From assembly GCA_016218545.1 (NCBI GenBank), contig JACRDQ010000030.1, forward strand, positions 62,001 through 126,000: a stretch of 64,000 bases of DNA, written 5' to 3'. The notes below the pieces were generated by a model, which worked only from the letters and a program-made list of their open reading frames with translations, was not told the DNA's origin and did no database searches. Made by a program: the position numbers and the translations under genes. Below are positions 44,521 to 52,275 of the stretch, piece by piece (positions within the stretch are counted from its first letter, which is position 1; each line of letters begins with the position of its first letter). This DNA comes from Elusimicrobiota bacterium (GTDB lineage Bacteria; Elusimicrobiota; Elusimicrobia; UBA1565; UBA9628).

Positions 44521-45873
44521 ATGGATTACGAGGGTAGGCTTGGGAACGTGGCGGTCCTGGGAGCCGCCGGGAAGATGGGCAGCGGCATCGTGCTCCTGGT
44601 CAGCCAGGAGATGGCGGACCTCTCCCTGAAGCCCGAGAACCGCTCCAAGACCTTCGTCCTCCACGCGGTGGACATCTCCCATCAGGCCCTCTCGGGCCTG
44701 ATGAGCTACCTCCGCGAGCAGGTGAGGAAGGGCGCGGAGAAGAAGATCGTGGCCCTCAGGGCCGCGTACGCGGACCGGTCGGACCTTGTAGACAACAGCG
44801 AGATCATCGACGCGTACGTGGACCGCGCGCTCGACATCGTCCGGCCCACCACGCTCATCGAGGCGGCTGCCGAGGCCGGCGCGGTCTTCGAGGCCGCTCC
44901 GGAGAGCCTGGACTTGAAGCTCAAGCTCCTGGCCAAGTGCGGGGGCAAGGGCCCGAAGGGTCCCTGGGTCTTCACCAACACCTCCTCCATCCCCATCTGC
45001 GAGATCGACGAGAAAGCCGGCCTGGGCGGACGCGTGATGGGCTTCCACTTCTACAACCCTCCGGCCGTGCAGAAGCTCGTGGAGCTTATCAGGGCCAAGA
45101 CCACCCTGGCCGAGGTGGCCGCGTTCGCCGAGGCCCTGGCCAAGAGCCTGCGCAAGACCGTGGTCCCCTCCCACGACATCGCGGGCTTCATCGGCAACGG
45201 ACACTTCATGCGCGACATGCTCTTCGGCATGGCCGAGGCCGAGCGTCTCTCCAAGGAGATGCCCTTCACGCACGCCGTGTACTGCGTCAACAAGTCGAGC
45301 CAGGACTTCCTGGTCCGGCCCATGGGCATCTTCCAACTCGTGGACTACGTGGGCCTCGAGGTGTGCCAGTGCATCCTCAAGGTCATGGACCCGCGTCTGC
45401 CGGGCCAGGGCCTCAAGAGCGCGCTCCTCGAGCGCTTCCTGGGCCAGGGGGTCAAGGGCGGGCAGAACCATGACGGCTCGCAGAAGGACGGCTTCCTTAG
45501 ATACGAGAAGGGCCGCATCGCGGGCGTCTGGGAGCCAGAGGCCAAGCGCTATGTCCCGCTCTCCGAGCTCCAGGTCGATTGCGACAAGAAGCTCGGCCCC
45601 TTGCCCGAGCCCGGCTTGGCGTGGAAGTCCGCGGTCAAGCACCCTGCCAAGGACAAGGCCCTGGCCGAGTTCTTCTGCAAGCTCGCGGGCATGAAGACCC
45701 TGGGAGCGGAGCTGGCCTTGCGCCATGGGAGCAGGTCCAAGGAGGTCGCGCTCGCCCTGGTCTCGGACGGGGTGGCTGCGAGAGCCGAGGACGTCAACAA
45801 GGTCCTCCTGACCGGGTTCTTCCATGCCTACGGCCCGGTCAACGACTACTTCCAGGTGAAGGTGGCGAAATGA
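44521..45873 (+). CDS. 3-hydroxyacyl-CoA dehydrogenase
   Basis: 450 residues; GGAGGG precedes the ATG. The Rossmann motif is VAVLGAAGKMGSGIVLL. The catalytic region reads TNTSSIPICEID and GFHFYNPPAVQKLVEL, with the family His in GFHFYNPP. A second NAD-fold helix region and HDIAGFIGNG follow. It is longer than the 280-residue Hbd because of an extra C-terminal domain (about 320-450). It oxidises 3-hydroxybutyryl-CoA (or a related acyl group) to the 3-oxo form. It is followed by a possible small ORF and then the thiolase, so the genes are co-transcribed. Confidence 0.92.
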   Translation: MDYEGRLGNVAVLGAAGKMGSGIVLLVSQEMADLSLKPENRSKTFVLHAVDISHQALSGLMSYLREQVRKGAEKKIVALRAAYADRSDLVDNSEIIDAYVDRALDIVRPTTLIEAAAEAGAVFEAAPESLDLKLKLLAKCGGKGPKGPWVFTNTSSIPICEIDEKAGLGGRVMGFHFYNPPAVQKLVELIRAKTTLAEVAAFAEALAKSLRKTVVPSHDIAGFIGNGHFMRDMLFGMAEAERLSKEMPFTHAVYCVNKSSQDFLVRPMGIFQLVDYVGLEVCQCILKVMDPRLPGQGLKSALLERFLGQGVKGGQNHDGSQKDGFLRYEKGRIAGVWEPEAKRYVPLSELQVDCDKKLGPLPEPGLAWKSAVKHPAKDKALAEFFCKLAGMKTLGAELALRHGSRSKEVALALVSDGVAARAEDVNKVLLTGFFHAYGPVNDYFQVKVAK

Positions 45874-46031
45874 CCGAGCATAGCGAGCCCTTGGCTCCGC
45901 CAAGGACGGTTCGTGATGGAAGAGCCTGTACGAACCAGGGAATGGTTGATTCTGACCGAGCCTTGGGCGAGGGAATGCCGCTTCCAAGAGCCGTCGGGAA
46001 TGCGGCCGAGGCCGTGGGAGGGAAACCATGA
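45870..46031 (+). CDS. Possible 53-residue leader or small protein between HAD and thiolase
   Basis: An open frame of 53 codons (MTEHSEPLAPPRTVRDGRAC...) whose ATG overlaps the upstream TGA and whose TGA overlaps the thiolase ATG, so both junctions are ATGA. It has no recognisable motif and could be only a spacer through which ribosomes pass to couple thiolase translation. I report it because of the double overlap, not because the protein looks convincing. Confidence 0.25.
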   Translation: MTEHSEPLAPPRTVRDGRACTNQGMVDSDRALGEGMPLPRAVGNAAEAVGGKP

Positions 46032-47272
46032 TCAAGCTGCGGCGCAAGGTCTACATGGCTGCCGGATACAACACCGTGTCCATGGGCACGGGGCGCAAGG
46101 AGTTCCATCCCAAGAAGCCGCGGCCGGGCCTCGAGGACTACATCAAGGAGGCGGGCAAGGGGACGCTAGATCGGCTCGGCGGCGCCAAGAACGTGGACGA
46201 GGGCGTCATCGGCAATTTCATGGCGGCCCGGTTCAACAACCAGGGCAACCTCGCCGCCCTCATCCCGTCCATCGACGAGGGGCTGCGCTGGAAGCCCTGC
46301 ACCCGCGTGGAGGGGGCCTGTTGCTCAGGGGCCCTGGCCCTGGCCGCGGGGATCCGGTCCGTCCTGGCCGAGACCGCGGAGGTCGTGCTGGCCGTGGGCG
46401 TGGAGGTCCAGAACACGGTCAAGGCCGTCTACGGCGCGGACATCCTCGCGACCGCGGGCTGGCGCAAGGAGCGCAAGACCGGACACGCGCACTTCTTCCC
46501 CGGCAAGTTCAGCGACCGGGCAGGCGCCTGCTACGCCAAGTACGGCAGGGACAAGACCCGGCGCGCCATGGCCCGCTGGTACCGCAACGCCATCGAGAAC
46601 GCGCGTCTGTGCGCCACGGCGCAGGAGCACGGGAACACCCAGAAGGAGTTGGAAGCCCAGGCCATGACCGAGCCCGACCCCAGGACCTTCGTGGAGCACC
46701 TGAGCGTCTACGACTGCTCCAAGGTCTCCGACGGCGCCTCGGCCATCGGCATCCTCTCCGAGGAGGGCTTGAAGCGCTGCGGCATCCCCAAGACCGACGC
46801 GGTGGAGGTCGTGGGCTTGGGCCAGGTCGAGGCGGACCTGACCCTGCCGCCCGAGGACCCCGCCAGGCTGGAGACCACCGCGCGCGCCGCCGCCGCGGCC
46901 CTGGAGTCCGCGGGCATCAAGGCCTCGGACCTCGGCACCGTGGAGACCCACGACTGCTTCACCATCGCGGGCGTGCTCGCGACCGAGGCCATCGGCCTGG
47001 CCCCGCCCGGCCAAGGCCCGGACTTCGTGCTCGCGGGCGAGACCTCCAGGTCCGGCAAGGTGCCCTTCAACACCACGGGCGGCCTGGTCGGCTGGGGGCA
47101 TCCGACGGGGGCCACCGGCGTGCACCAGGCAGTCACCCTCTGGGAGCAGCTCACCGGCAAGGCCGGCCCGGCCCAGATCAAGCTCTCGCCCGAGCGGCCC
47201 TACGGCCTCTCCGTCAACATGGGCGGAGACGACAAGACCGTGGTGGCCATCGTGTTCCGCCGGGGCGCGTAG
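46028..47272 (+). CDS. SCP2-type thiolase (acetyl-CoA acetyltransferase family)
   Basis: 414 residues; GGGAGGG precedes the ATG. The nucleophilic Cys lies in VEGACCSGALALAAG, and His in GWGHPTGATGVHQ. The segment ETHDCFTIAGVLATEAIG and NTTGGLVGWGHPTG are typical of SCP2/SCP-x thiolases (as in the archaeal and Delta-proteobacterial acetyl-CoA acetyltransferases). The classical second active-site Cys is not evident near the C-terminus (NMGGDDKTVV). It condenses or cleaves 3-oxoacyl-CoA, completing the four-carbon set with the preceding dehydrogenase and the crotonase. Confidence 0.92.
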   Translation: MIKLRRKVYMAAGYNTVSMGTGRKEFHPKKPRPGLEDYIKEAGKGTLDRLGGAKNVDEGVIGNFMAARFNNQGNLAALIPSIDEGLRWKPCTRVEGACCSGALALAAGIRSVLAETAEVVLAVGVEVQNTVKAVYGADILATAGWRKERKTGHAHFFPGKFSDRAGACYAKYGRDKTRRAMARWYRNAIENARLCATAQEHGNTQKELEAQAMTEPDPRTFVEHLSVYDCSKVSDGASAIGILSEEGLKRCGIPKTDAVEVVGLGQVEADLTLPPEDPARLETTARAAAAALESAGIKASDLGTVETHDCFTIAGVLATEAIGLAPPGQGPDFVLAGETSRSGKVPFNTTGGLVGWGHPTGATGVHQAVTLWEQLTGKAGPAQIKLSPERPYGLSVNMGGDDKTVVAIVFRRGA

Positions 47273-47356
47273 CTCCGCCGGCAGGAGACGCCGTCCTTTC
47301 GACGCCTTCCCCGTCCCGATCTGAGCGGACATGGGAGACGACGCCATAGCCCAGAC

Positions 47357-47388
47357 CTTGGTCCGTTGCTCTAGAGCAGCGGACCAAG
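47357..47388. terminator. Strong hairpin between convergent genes
   Basis: CTTGGTCCGTTGCT / AGCAGCGGACCAAG pair over 14 positions (one G-U wobble) around a CTAG loop. It lies between the thiolase end and the convergent toxin/immunity genes, as expected for a two-way terminator, but no T-run follows on either strand. Confidence 0.5.
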
Positions 47389-47501
47389 GGGGAGACCTCA
47401 AGTCCCACAGCGTGGCTCACCATCCGCCGACGGACCCGGCTGACGCGGGGAATCTGATTCCCAGCGATCTCTTTTCCCTGCGGAGCTAGGACTCTGTGCG
47501 T

Positions 47502-47834
47502 TCAGGGGACGGAGGTGAACCAGACGATTTCGCCGATGGTGGGTTCTCTGCCGAGTTCATCCCACTCGGATTGGATGCGAGCGATAGCTTCATCTGGACT
47601 CAAGTTCCAGGGCTCGAAGTCTCGTCCGTTGGAGGCTGGAAACCCTGGTTTGATCGTCCGGGATTGAAGGAGATTCGTCACGATTTCCATGGTGGCATCC
47701 CGGACCAGTTGCCTTGCCAGGTTCTCTCCGAAGGTGATGCGCAACGACCTGACGATGCTCCAAAGGCCGACATGATCCTCTGCGCATTCCCGGCGGAAAC
47801 TCTTTTTCAATGGCGCTAGGTCGGGCGTTTTCAT
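47502..47834 (-). CDS. Candidate immunity protein for the upstream toxin
   Basis: A 110-residue soluble protein. Its ATG overlaps the stop of the preceding toxin-like gene (ATGA), the usual order for a toxin-immunity pair. The pattern DHVGLWSIVRSLR ... IKPGFP ... PWNLSPDEAIARIQSEWDEL and GREPTIGEIVWFTS recalls small proteins found directly after polymorphic toxins. I judge this from memory of the pattern, not from a search. There is no signal peptide, so it would stay in the cytoplasm and neutralise the toxin there. GC content is lower than in the metabolic operons. Confidence 0.6.
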   Translation of the reverse strand: MKTPDLAPLKKSFRRECAEDHVGLWSIVRSLRITFGENLARQLVRDATMEIVTNLLQSRTIKPGFPASNGRDFEPWNLSPDEAIARIQSEWDELGREPTIGEIVWFTSVP

Positions 47835-49186
47835 GGCGAAATGAACTTGATTTCCCGAATGTTCACTCCAGGGACGTTCACATCTATTGTGGGGGGGCCG
47901 CTCTTTGAAACGGAACGCAGGGCCAAGCTTCCAGAATTGTTCGCCAGTTCGGCCAATCTTCCTGCTGGCCCGAGTATGGGGTGGGGAACAATCTTCGCTC
48001 CTTGAGTGAGTCGGGAGAAGAGTGCCTCGGCATCTTGAATCGTGCCACGAACAATACGAATGTCCGCGCTGGAACCCGCCTGACCGATGCGTTGGCCAGC
48101 TGGCGTCAGAAGGTTCCTGACGCGCTCGGGGACGACCATGGGAGCGCTCGGGTTCACCGAACCGGCTTCCGACATGACTAATCTCTGGAATGAACTTGCT
48201 CCGTCGCGAATGAGTTTCGCTGCTCCCAGCCCGCCGGCCGCTGCGAACAACTGCTTTCCAAAGACGATTCCAAAACCGATAGCGGTGGCAACACCCAGGG
48301 CAATGAGTCGGCGGCGATTCCTCTGGATGCGGTCGGAATCAGGAACTTCTTCTGCCGGCGGTTCGGACTCTTGTTCGGCCCAACTCCGGCGGCTTTGCTG
48401 GACGCCATACGCCGCCGCGCCCAGGCCTGCCACAGCCGCAATCGGCCACAGCGGCATGCCGCCTTTCTTCTTAGAGTCGTCCCGAGGCTCGAAGGTGAAT
48501 GCGGGGACCGGTTTGGCTGGGCCGACCTTCACTTGCGGCTTGAGCGGCGGGGTGGACCCGGCAGGCGCCGATGCGGGGAGCTCCGCCGATTCCTGGCGCA
48601 ACACGGCCGGCGCAGGGGGGAAGGACGCGGCCTCTACCGTTGTGGAGCGCTTCAAGCTGGTCCGGCCTTTGCTGAGCATGAGGACCGCGAAGGCGTTCTG
48701 GTCGTTGGGGTTTCGCTTGCGGGCTTCTGCGGCCTGTTCGGCGGCTGCGGGATAGTCGCCGAGGTCGAAGGCTGCGCGTGCCCCCATAGTGAATCCCCGG
48801 AAGTCATCAGGACGCTGTTCCTGCATCTTCAAGGCCACGAGCGAGGCTTCGTCGGGGGAGTTCAGCAGAAGGTAAGCCTCGGCAATCTGCTCAAACTCCT
48901 CGGGTCTCGTGGCTTCGCCTTCCAAGGCCGCTAAGGAGGTTTTTGCGCCCTGTCGCTGTTCTGGCGACATGGCTTTGACGAGATTCTCCAGGGAGGGTTT
49001 CTTGCCGAAGGCGGCCAGTTGGTCAGGCTGGAATTGGGATTGGAATGCGTTGCGGATGAACCTGTCGTCGCGGAGCTTCTGAATGGAGGGGATCTTTGGG
49101 GCTGTCGGGACTTCAGCTTGGCCGCTGACCCGGGCGGCAGGGGCAATAGCCAAGAGAGCCGTCAGGATCAGTCCTCGGCAAATCAT
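47831..49186 (-). CDS. Exported TPR protein with C-terminal RNase-toxin-like module
   Basis: 451 residues. A signal peptide (MICRGLILTALLAIAPAARV) and TPR-like helices (FEQIAEAYLLLNSPDEASLV; AAFDLGDYPAAAEQAAEA) are followed by a Pro-rich linker, two hydrophobic segments (PLWPIAAVAGLGAAAYGV; RLIALGVATAIGFGIVFG) and a small C-terminal domain of about 85 residues. That domain (ADIRIVRGTIQDAEALFSRL, then LRSVSKSGPPTIDVNVPG) resembles the end modules of polymorphic toxins of the BECR RNase type, where an SKSGGPTIDV-like segment closes the fold. The small gene directly downstream would be the immunity gene. The toxin reading is inference from motif and gene order. Confidence 0.75.
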   Translation of the reverse strand: MICRGLILTALLAIAPAARVSGQAEVPTAPKIPSIQKLRDDRFIRNAFQSQFQPDQLAAFGKKPSLENLVKAMSPEQRQGAKTSLAALEGEATRPEEFEQIAEAYLLLNSPDEASLVALKMQEQRPDDFRGFTMGARAAFDLGDYPAAAEQAAEARKRNPNDQNAFAVLMLSKGRTSLKRSTTVEAASFPPAPAVLRQESAELPASAPAGSTPPLKPQVKVGPAKPVPAFTFEPRDDSKKKGGMPLWPIAAVAGLGAAAYGVQQSRRSWAEQESEPPAEEVPDSDRIQRNRRRLIALGVATAIGFGIVFGKQLFAAAGGLGAAKLIRDGASSFQRLVMSEAGSVNPSAPMVVPERVRNLLTPAGQRIGQAGSSADIRIVRGTIQDAEALFSRLTQGAKIVPHPILGPAGRLAELANNSGSLALRSVSKSGPPTIDVNVPGVNIREIKFISP

Positions 49187-49205
49187 AATGAGGAACCTAC
49201 ATAAT

Positions 49206-49234
49206 CATATACCCCAGAAATGAAGGAATTTCAA
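49206..49234 (-). promoter_or_regulatory. Promoter of the toxin/immunity pair
   Basis: On the minus strand TTGAAA (49234-49229) and TATATG (49211-49206) are separated by exactly 17 bases, in an AT-rich patch of the 204-base divergent spacer. Transcription would start about 13 bases before the ATG at 49186. Confidence 0.5.
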
Positions 49235-49390
49235 GGCCTGAGTTCTGCGGGTGGGACGCGCCCGTGGAAGACAAATCCCACGGCAAGACCAGCCGGGAAA
49301 GCCGGGCTTCGCGCTGCCTTCCGACCAGCCTCGTAGACGAACTCCGCCGGGCTGGCGGAGGACTTCCTCCAAATGTCATCATCTCGGATC

Positions 49391-49555
49391 ATGAGCGGAA
49401 GGACCACCATGTTGCTGGGAGCCGCCTCCTTGGCGGCTGGCTGCTTCGCGTGGAAGGGCGAGACCGCGAGGGCTCCGTCCGGCGGCGTGTCGATGCCTTC
49501 GGTCGGGGTCGTGGTCTCCGGCGAGGACCCGAAACTGGCCGCGCTGGAGGCATGA
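49391..49555 (+). CDS. Small lipoprotein (54 residues)
   Basis: MSGRTTMLLGAASLAAGC carries a canonical lipobox (LAAGC, Cys18), followed by a short Gly/Ser/Pro-rich mature peptide of about 36 residues. A second ATG at 49409 has a better-spaced ribosome site (AAGGA) but loses the only positive charge of the signal, so the start is uncertain. Its stop overlaps the GNAT gene start (ATGATG). Function is unknown. It is small enough to be missed by gene callers. Confidence 0.55.
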   Translation: MSGRTTMLLGAASLAAGCFAWKGETARAPSGGVSMPSVGVVVSGEDPKLAALEA

Positions 49556-50397
49556 TGCTCGGACTGCGCTCGCTGGGCCTCAAGACCGACCTCCTGGTTC
49601 CCTCCATCTGCGGCGAAGTCCATGACCGGGGGGCCTTCATTTCCGTCCGCACGCCCTCCAATCCGGGCTTCATCTGGGGGAATTTCCTGGTTTTCCGAAG
49701 CCCACCGGAGAAAGGCGACCTGCCCCGCTGGGAGGAGGCTTTCCGGAGCGAGTTCTCGGAACTGCCGGAAGTGCGCCACCAGGCCTTCACCTGGGACGAG
49801 CCCGGCCTGCCGCGCCCAGTGCCGCCGGAATTCACGGCGGCGGGCTTCGAGGTGGAGCCCTCCAGCGTCCTGACCGCGTCGCGTCTGAGGCCGGCCCCGC
49901 ATCCCAACAAGGAGGTGCATATCCGCCCCCTGGCCTCGGCGCCGGACTGGGAGGCCGCCACCCGCAACCAGATCCGCTGCCGCGGGGAAGGCTGGGAGGC
50001 CGCCGCCTACGGGCGCTTCAAGCTCCGCCAGATGCACGCCTACCGGACCGTGGCCGAGGCCGGGCACGGGAGCTGGTTCGGGGCCTTCGTCGGCCGCAGG
50101 CTGGTCGGCGACCTGGGCATCTTCAAGGTCGGCGGCCTGGGCCGCTACCAAAGCGTCGGGACCGATCCCGACTACCGCCGGCGCGGGGTCTGCGCGGCCC
50201 TCGTCCACGCGGCGGGCCGCCATGCCCTGGAGAAACTGGGCTCCAGGACCTTGGTCATCCTGTCGGGGCCGGGCTCCGCCGCGGACCGCGTCTACCGGAG
50301 CCTGGGCCTGCGGCCGACCCAATCCTTGGTCGGGGTCTTCCGCCTTACGCCCCGTCCCCAAGCCCGGACGAGGACCTCCCAAGGGCCTGCCGGATGA
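49552..50397 (+). CDS. GNAT-family N-acetyltransferase
   Basis: 281 residues. The C-terminal half carries the acetyl-CoA binding pattern of the GNAT fold: LVGDLGIFKVGGLGRYQSVG, DPDYRRRGVCAALVHAAGRH (R/Q-x-x-G-x-A type loop RRRGVC) and DRVYRSLGLRP. The N-terminal half (about 120 residues) is less conserved and may be a second, degenerate acetyltransferase-like domain. It is coupled to the small lipoprotein gene. The substrate, whether protein or small molecule, cannot be told. Confidence 0.88.
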   Translation: MMLGLRSLGLKTDLLVPSICGEVHDRGAFISVRTPSNPGFIWGNFLVFRSPPEKGDLPRWEEAFRSEFSELPEVRHQAFTWDEPGLPRPVPPEFTAAGFEVEPSSVLTASRLRPAPHPNKEVHIRPLASAPDWEAATRNQIRCRGEGWEAAAYGRFKLRQMHAYRTVAEAGHGSWFGAFVGRRLVGDLGIFKVGGLGRYQSVGTDPDYRRRGVCAALVHAAGRHALEKLGSRTLVILSGPGSAADRVYRSLGLRPTQSLVGVFRLTPRPQARTRTSQGPAG

Positions 50398-50461
50398 AGC
50401 TTCTCGATGGAATGGCTCCTGCTCGAAGAGGAAGGATGGAAGCGGCGGGAGGGACAGGACG

Positions 50462-51865
50462 ATGGTAGCCCCGGTCTGCGCCGCCGTCATCCTCCGCTCC
50501 GGCAAGGTCCTGCTCGCCCGCCGCGGCCCGGGCCGCAGGCATGCCGGCAAATGGGAGTTCCCCGGCGGCCGCATCGAGGAAGGGGAGACCCCCGCGGCCG
50601 CCCTGGTCCGCGAGCTGCGCGAGGAGTTCGGCATCGAAGCCGAGGTCGGGGCCGAGGCATCCCGCTCCCGCCATGTCTACGATGACGGCGAGATCGAGCT
50701 GATCGCGCTCCTCGTCCCCAGGTTCACCGGAGAGCTCAAGCCCGTGGAGCACGACCGGATCTCCTGGGTGGAGGCGCGGCGCCTCCTCGAGTACGACCTC
50801 GCCCCCGCGGATGTCTTGATCGCGGAAGTCGTGGCCGCGCACCGCAGGCGCAAGCGTTACAGGGGCGCCCACCCGCGGAGGTTCGCGGAGAAGTACAAGG
50901 AGCTCGGCGCGGACCCCAAGGCCTTGGCCAAGGCCAGGGCCCGCGGCTCGACTCCCGCGGGCAGCCATCTGCCGGTCATGCTGGCGGAGGTCCTCGAAGC
51001 TCTTGAGCCGCTGGCAGGTGCGAGCGTCCTCGACTGCACTCTCGGCTGGGGCGGGCATGCCCAAGCCGTCGCTGCGCGCATGGGGCCTGAGGGCTCCATC
51101 ATCGGGCTCGACCGCGACGGCGAGGAGCTCGACCGCGCCGCGGAGCGTCTCGGCTCGCTCGGCGGGAACATCCTGGTCCGGCGATGCGATTTCGCCGGCG
51201 CCCGGCAGGCGCTCCGCGGCCTCGGCAAGGAGGGCGTAGACGCCCTCCTCGCGGATCTTGGAGTCTCATCCATGCAGCTCGACCGGCCCGAACGCGGCAT
51301 GTCGTTCAAGACCGACGGGCCTCTCGACATGCGCATGGACCGCTCGCAGGGCCAGACCGCGGCCGAGTGGCTGGCCTGCGCCTCCGAGGCTCAGGTCGCG
51401 GACGCCCTGGCGCGCTTTGGAGACGAGCCGGACGCCAAGGCGATCGCGGCGAGGCTCGCCGTCCTGGCCGCGGCGGGACGCGCGGCGAAGACGACTTCCG
51501 ACCTGGCAGCCGCCGTCGCCACCGCCAAGAGGCTCAAGCCCGGGCGGTTCCAGAAGAAGGACGCGTTCTCCGCCCATCCCGCCGCGCGCACCTTCCAGGC
51601 GCTGCGGATGGTCGTCAACTCGGAGAGCGAGGAGCTGTCAGCGCTCCTGCGGGACCTGCCTTCTTTGGTGCGTTCCGGCGGCCGCGCCGTGTTCCTGACG
51701 TTCCACTCCGGCGAGGAGGCGCTCGTCCAAGAGGCCCTGGCCTCGCAGACCGTCGCTGGGCTCTGGCTGGGCCCGCTCACCGCCCCCCGCAAGCCCTCGC
51801 CTGAGGAAGCGCGCGAGAACCCGCGCAGCCGCTCCGCCCGACTTTGGCGCGTCGTCCGGTCCTGA
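50462..51865 (+). CDS. NUDIX hydrolase fused to RsmH-like methyltransferase
   Basis: 467 residues in one frame. Residues 1-130 form a MutT-type NUDIX domain (GGRIEEGETPAAALVRELRE, then EFGIE: the Gx5Ex7REUxEExGU box), which would sanitise oxidised nucleotides. The rest is a class I methyltransferase of the RsmH/MraW family, which methylates 16S rRNA C1402: the N-terminal RYRGAHPRRFAEKYKELG of the long subfamily, HLPVMLAEVLEAL, LDCTLGWGGHAQAVA and LADLGVSSMQLD. The usual FHSLEDR is FHSGEEALV. No stop separates the parts, though a GTG near 50830 could restart translation. It converges on the inhibitor gene five bases away. Confidence 0.88.
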   Translation: MVAPVCAAVILRSGKVLLARRGPGRRHAGKWEFPGGRIEEGETPAAALVRELREEFGIEAEVGAEASRSRHVYDDGEIELIALLVPRFTGELKPVEHDRISWVEARRLLEYDLAPADVLIAEVVAAHRRRKRYRGAHPRRFAEKYKELGADPKALAKARARGSTPAGSHLPVMLAEVLEALEPLAGASVLDCTLGWGGHAQAVAARMGPEGSIIGLDRDGEELDRAAERLGSLGGNILVRRCDFAGARQALRGLGKEGVDALLADLGVSSMQLDRPERGMSFKTDGPLDMRMDRSQGQTAAEWLACASEAQVADALARFGDEPDAKAIAARLAVLAAAGRAAKTTSDLAAAVATAKRLKPGRFQKKDAFSAHPAARTFQALRMVVNSESEELSALLRDLPSLVRSGGRAVFLTFHSGEEALVQEALASQTVAGLWLGPLTAPRKPSPEEARENPRSRSARLWRVVRS

Positions 51866-51870
51866 CGGCA

Positions 51871-52260
51871 TCAATCCTCGGCGACGATGCTGACGTCGAC
51901 CTTGAAGGTCCTGGCCGCGGGGTCCTTCTCCCAAGGACGGCGGTATTCGAGCGTCAGCTCGGTGTCGCCGGCCTTGAGTCCCTTCGCCGGGAAGAAGAAG
52001 GTTCCACCGACGCCGACCCGTCCGCCCGCCGGCTTGGCGGCGTAGCGCCTTGGGCCGACTTCGAGCGTCTGAGCGTCGACCGCGGCCACGACCCATTCGA
52101 AGCCGGTCGTGAGGTTCCCCTTCAACTCGACGGTGAAGGTCTCTCCCACCGCGATGACGGCCCTGCCCGGGTCGGGTTCCTCCCGGACGACGATCTTCCC
52201 TGCGGAGCAGGAAGCCGTCCCCAAGGCCAAGAATAATCCGATCGCAAGCATGGTCCTCAT
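51871..52260 (-). CDS. Chagasin-like cysteine peptidase inhibitor, exported
   Basis: A 129-residue protein with signal sequence (MRTMLAIGLFLALGTASC; Cys18 may be lipidated). The three loops of the chagasin/I42 family are readable: NLTTGFEW, GVGGTFFFP and EYRRPWEKD. These inhibitors block papain-type cysteine peptidases by inserting the loops in the active-site cleft. It sits 15 bases downstream of lpxD on the same strand. The target may be a host or self peptidase. Whether the caspase-like proteins in this window are targets is unlikely, because their fold differs. Confidence 0.88.
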   Translation of the reverse strand: MRTMLAIGLFLALGTASCSAGKIVVREEPDPGRAVIAVGETFTVELKGNLTTGFEWVVAAVDAQTLEVGPRRYAAKPAGGRVGVGGTFFFPAKGLKAGDTELTLEYRRPWEKDPAARTFKVDVSIVAED

Positions 52261-52275
52261 GGCATCCCTCCGGTC

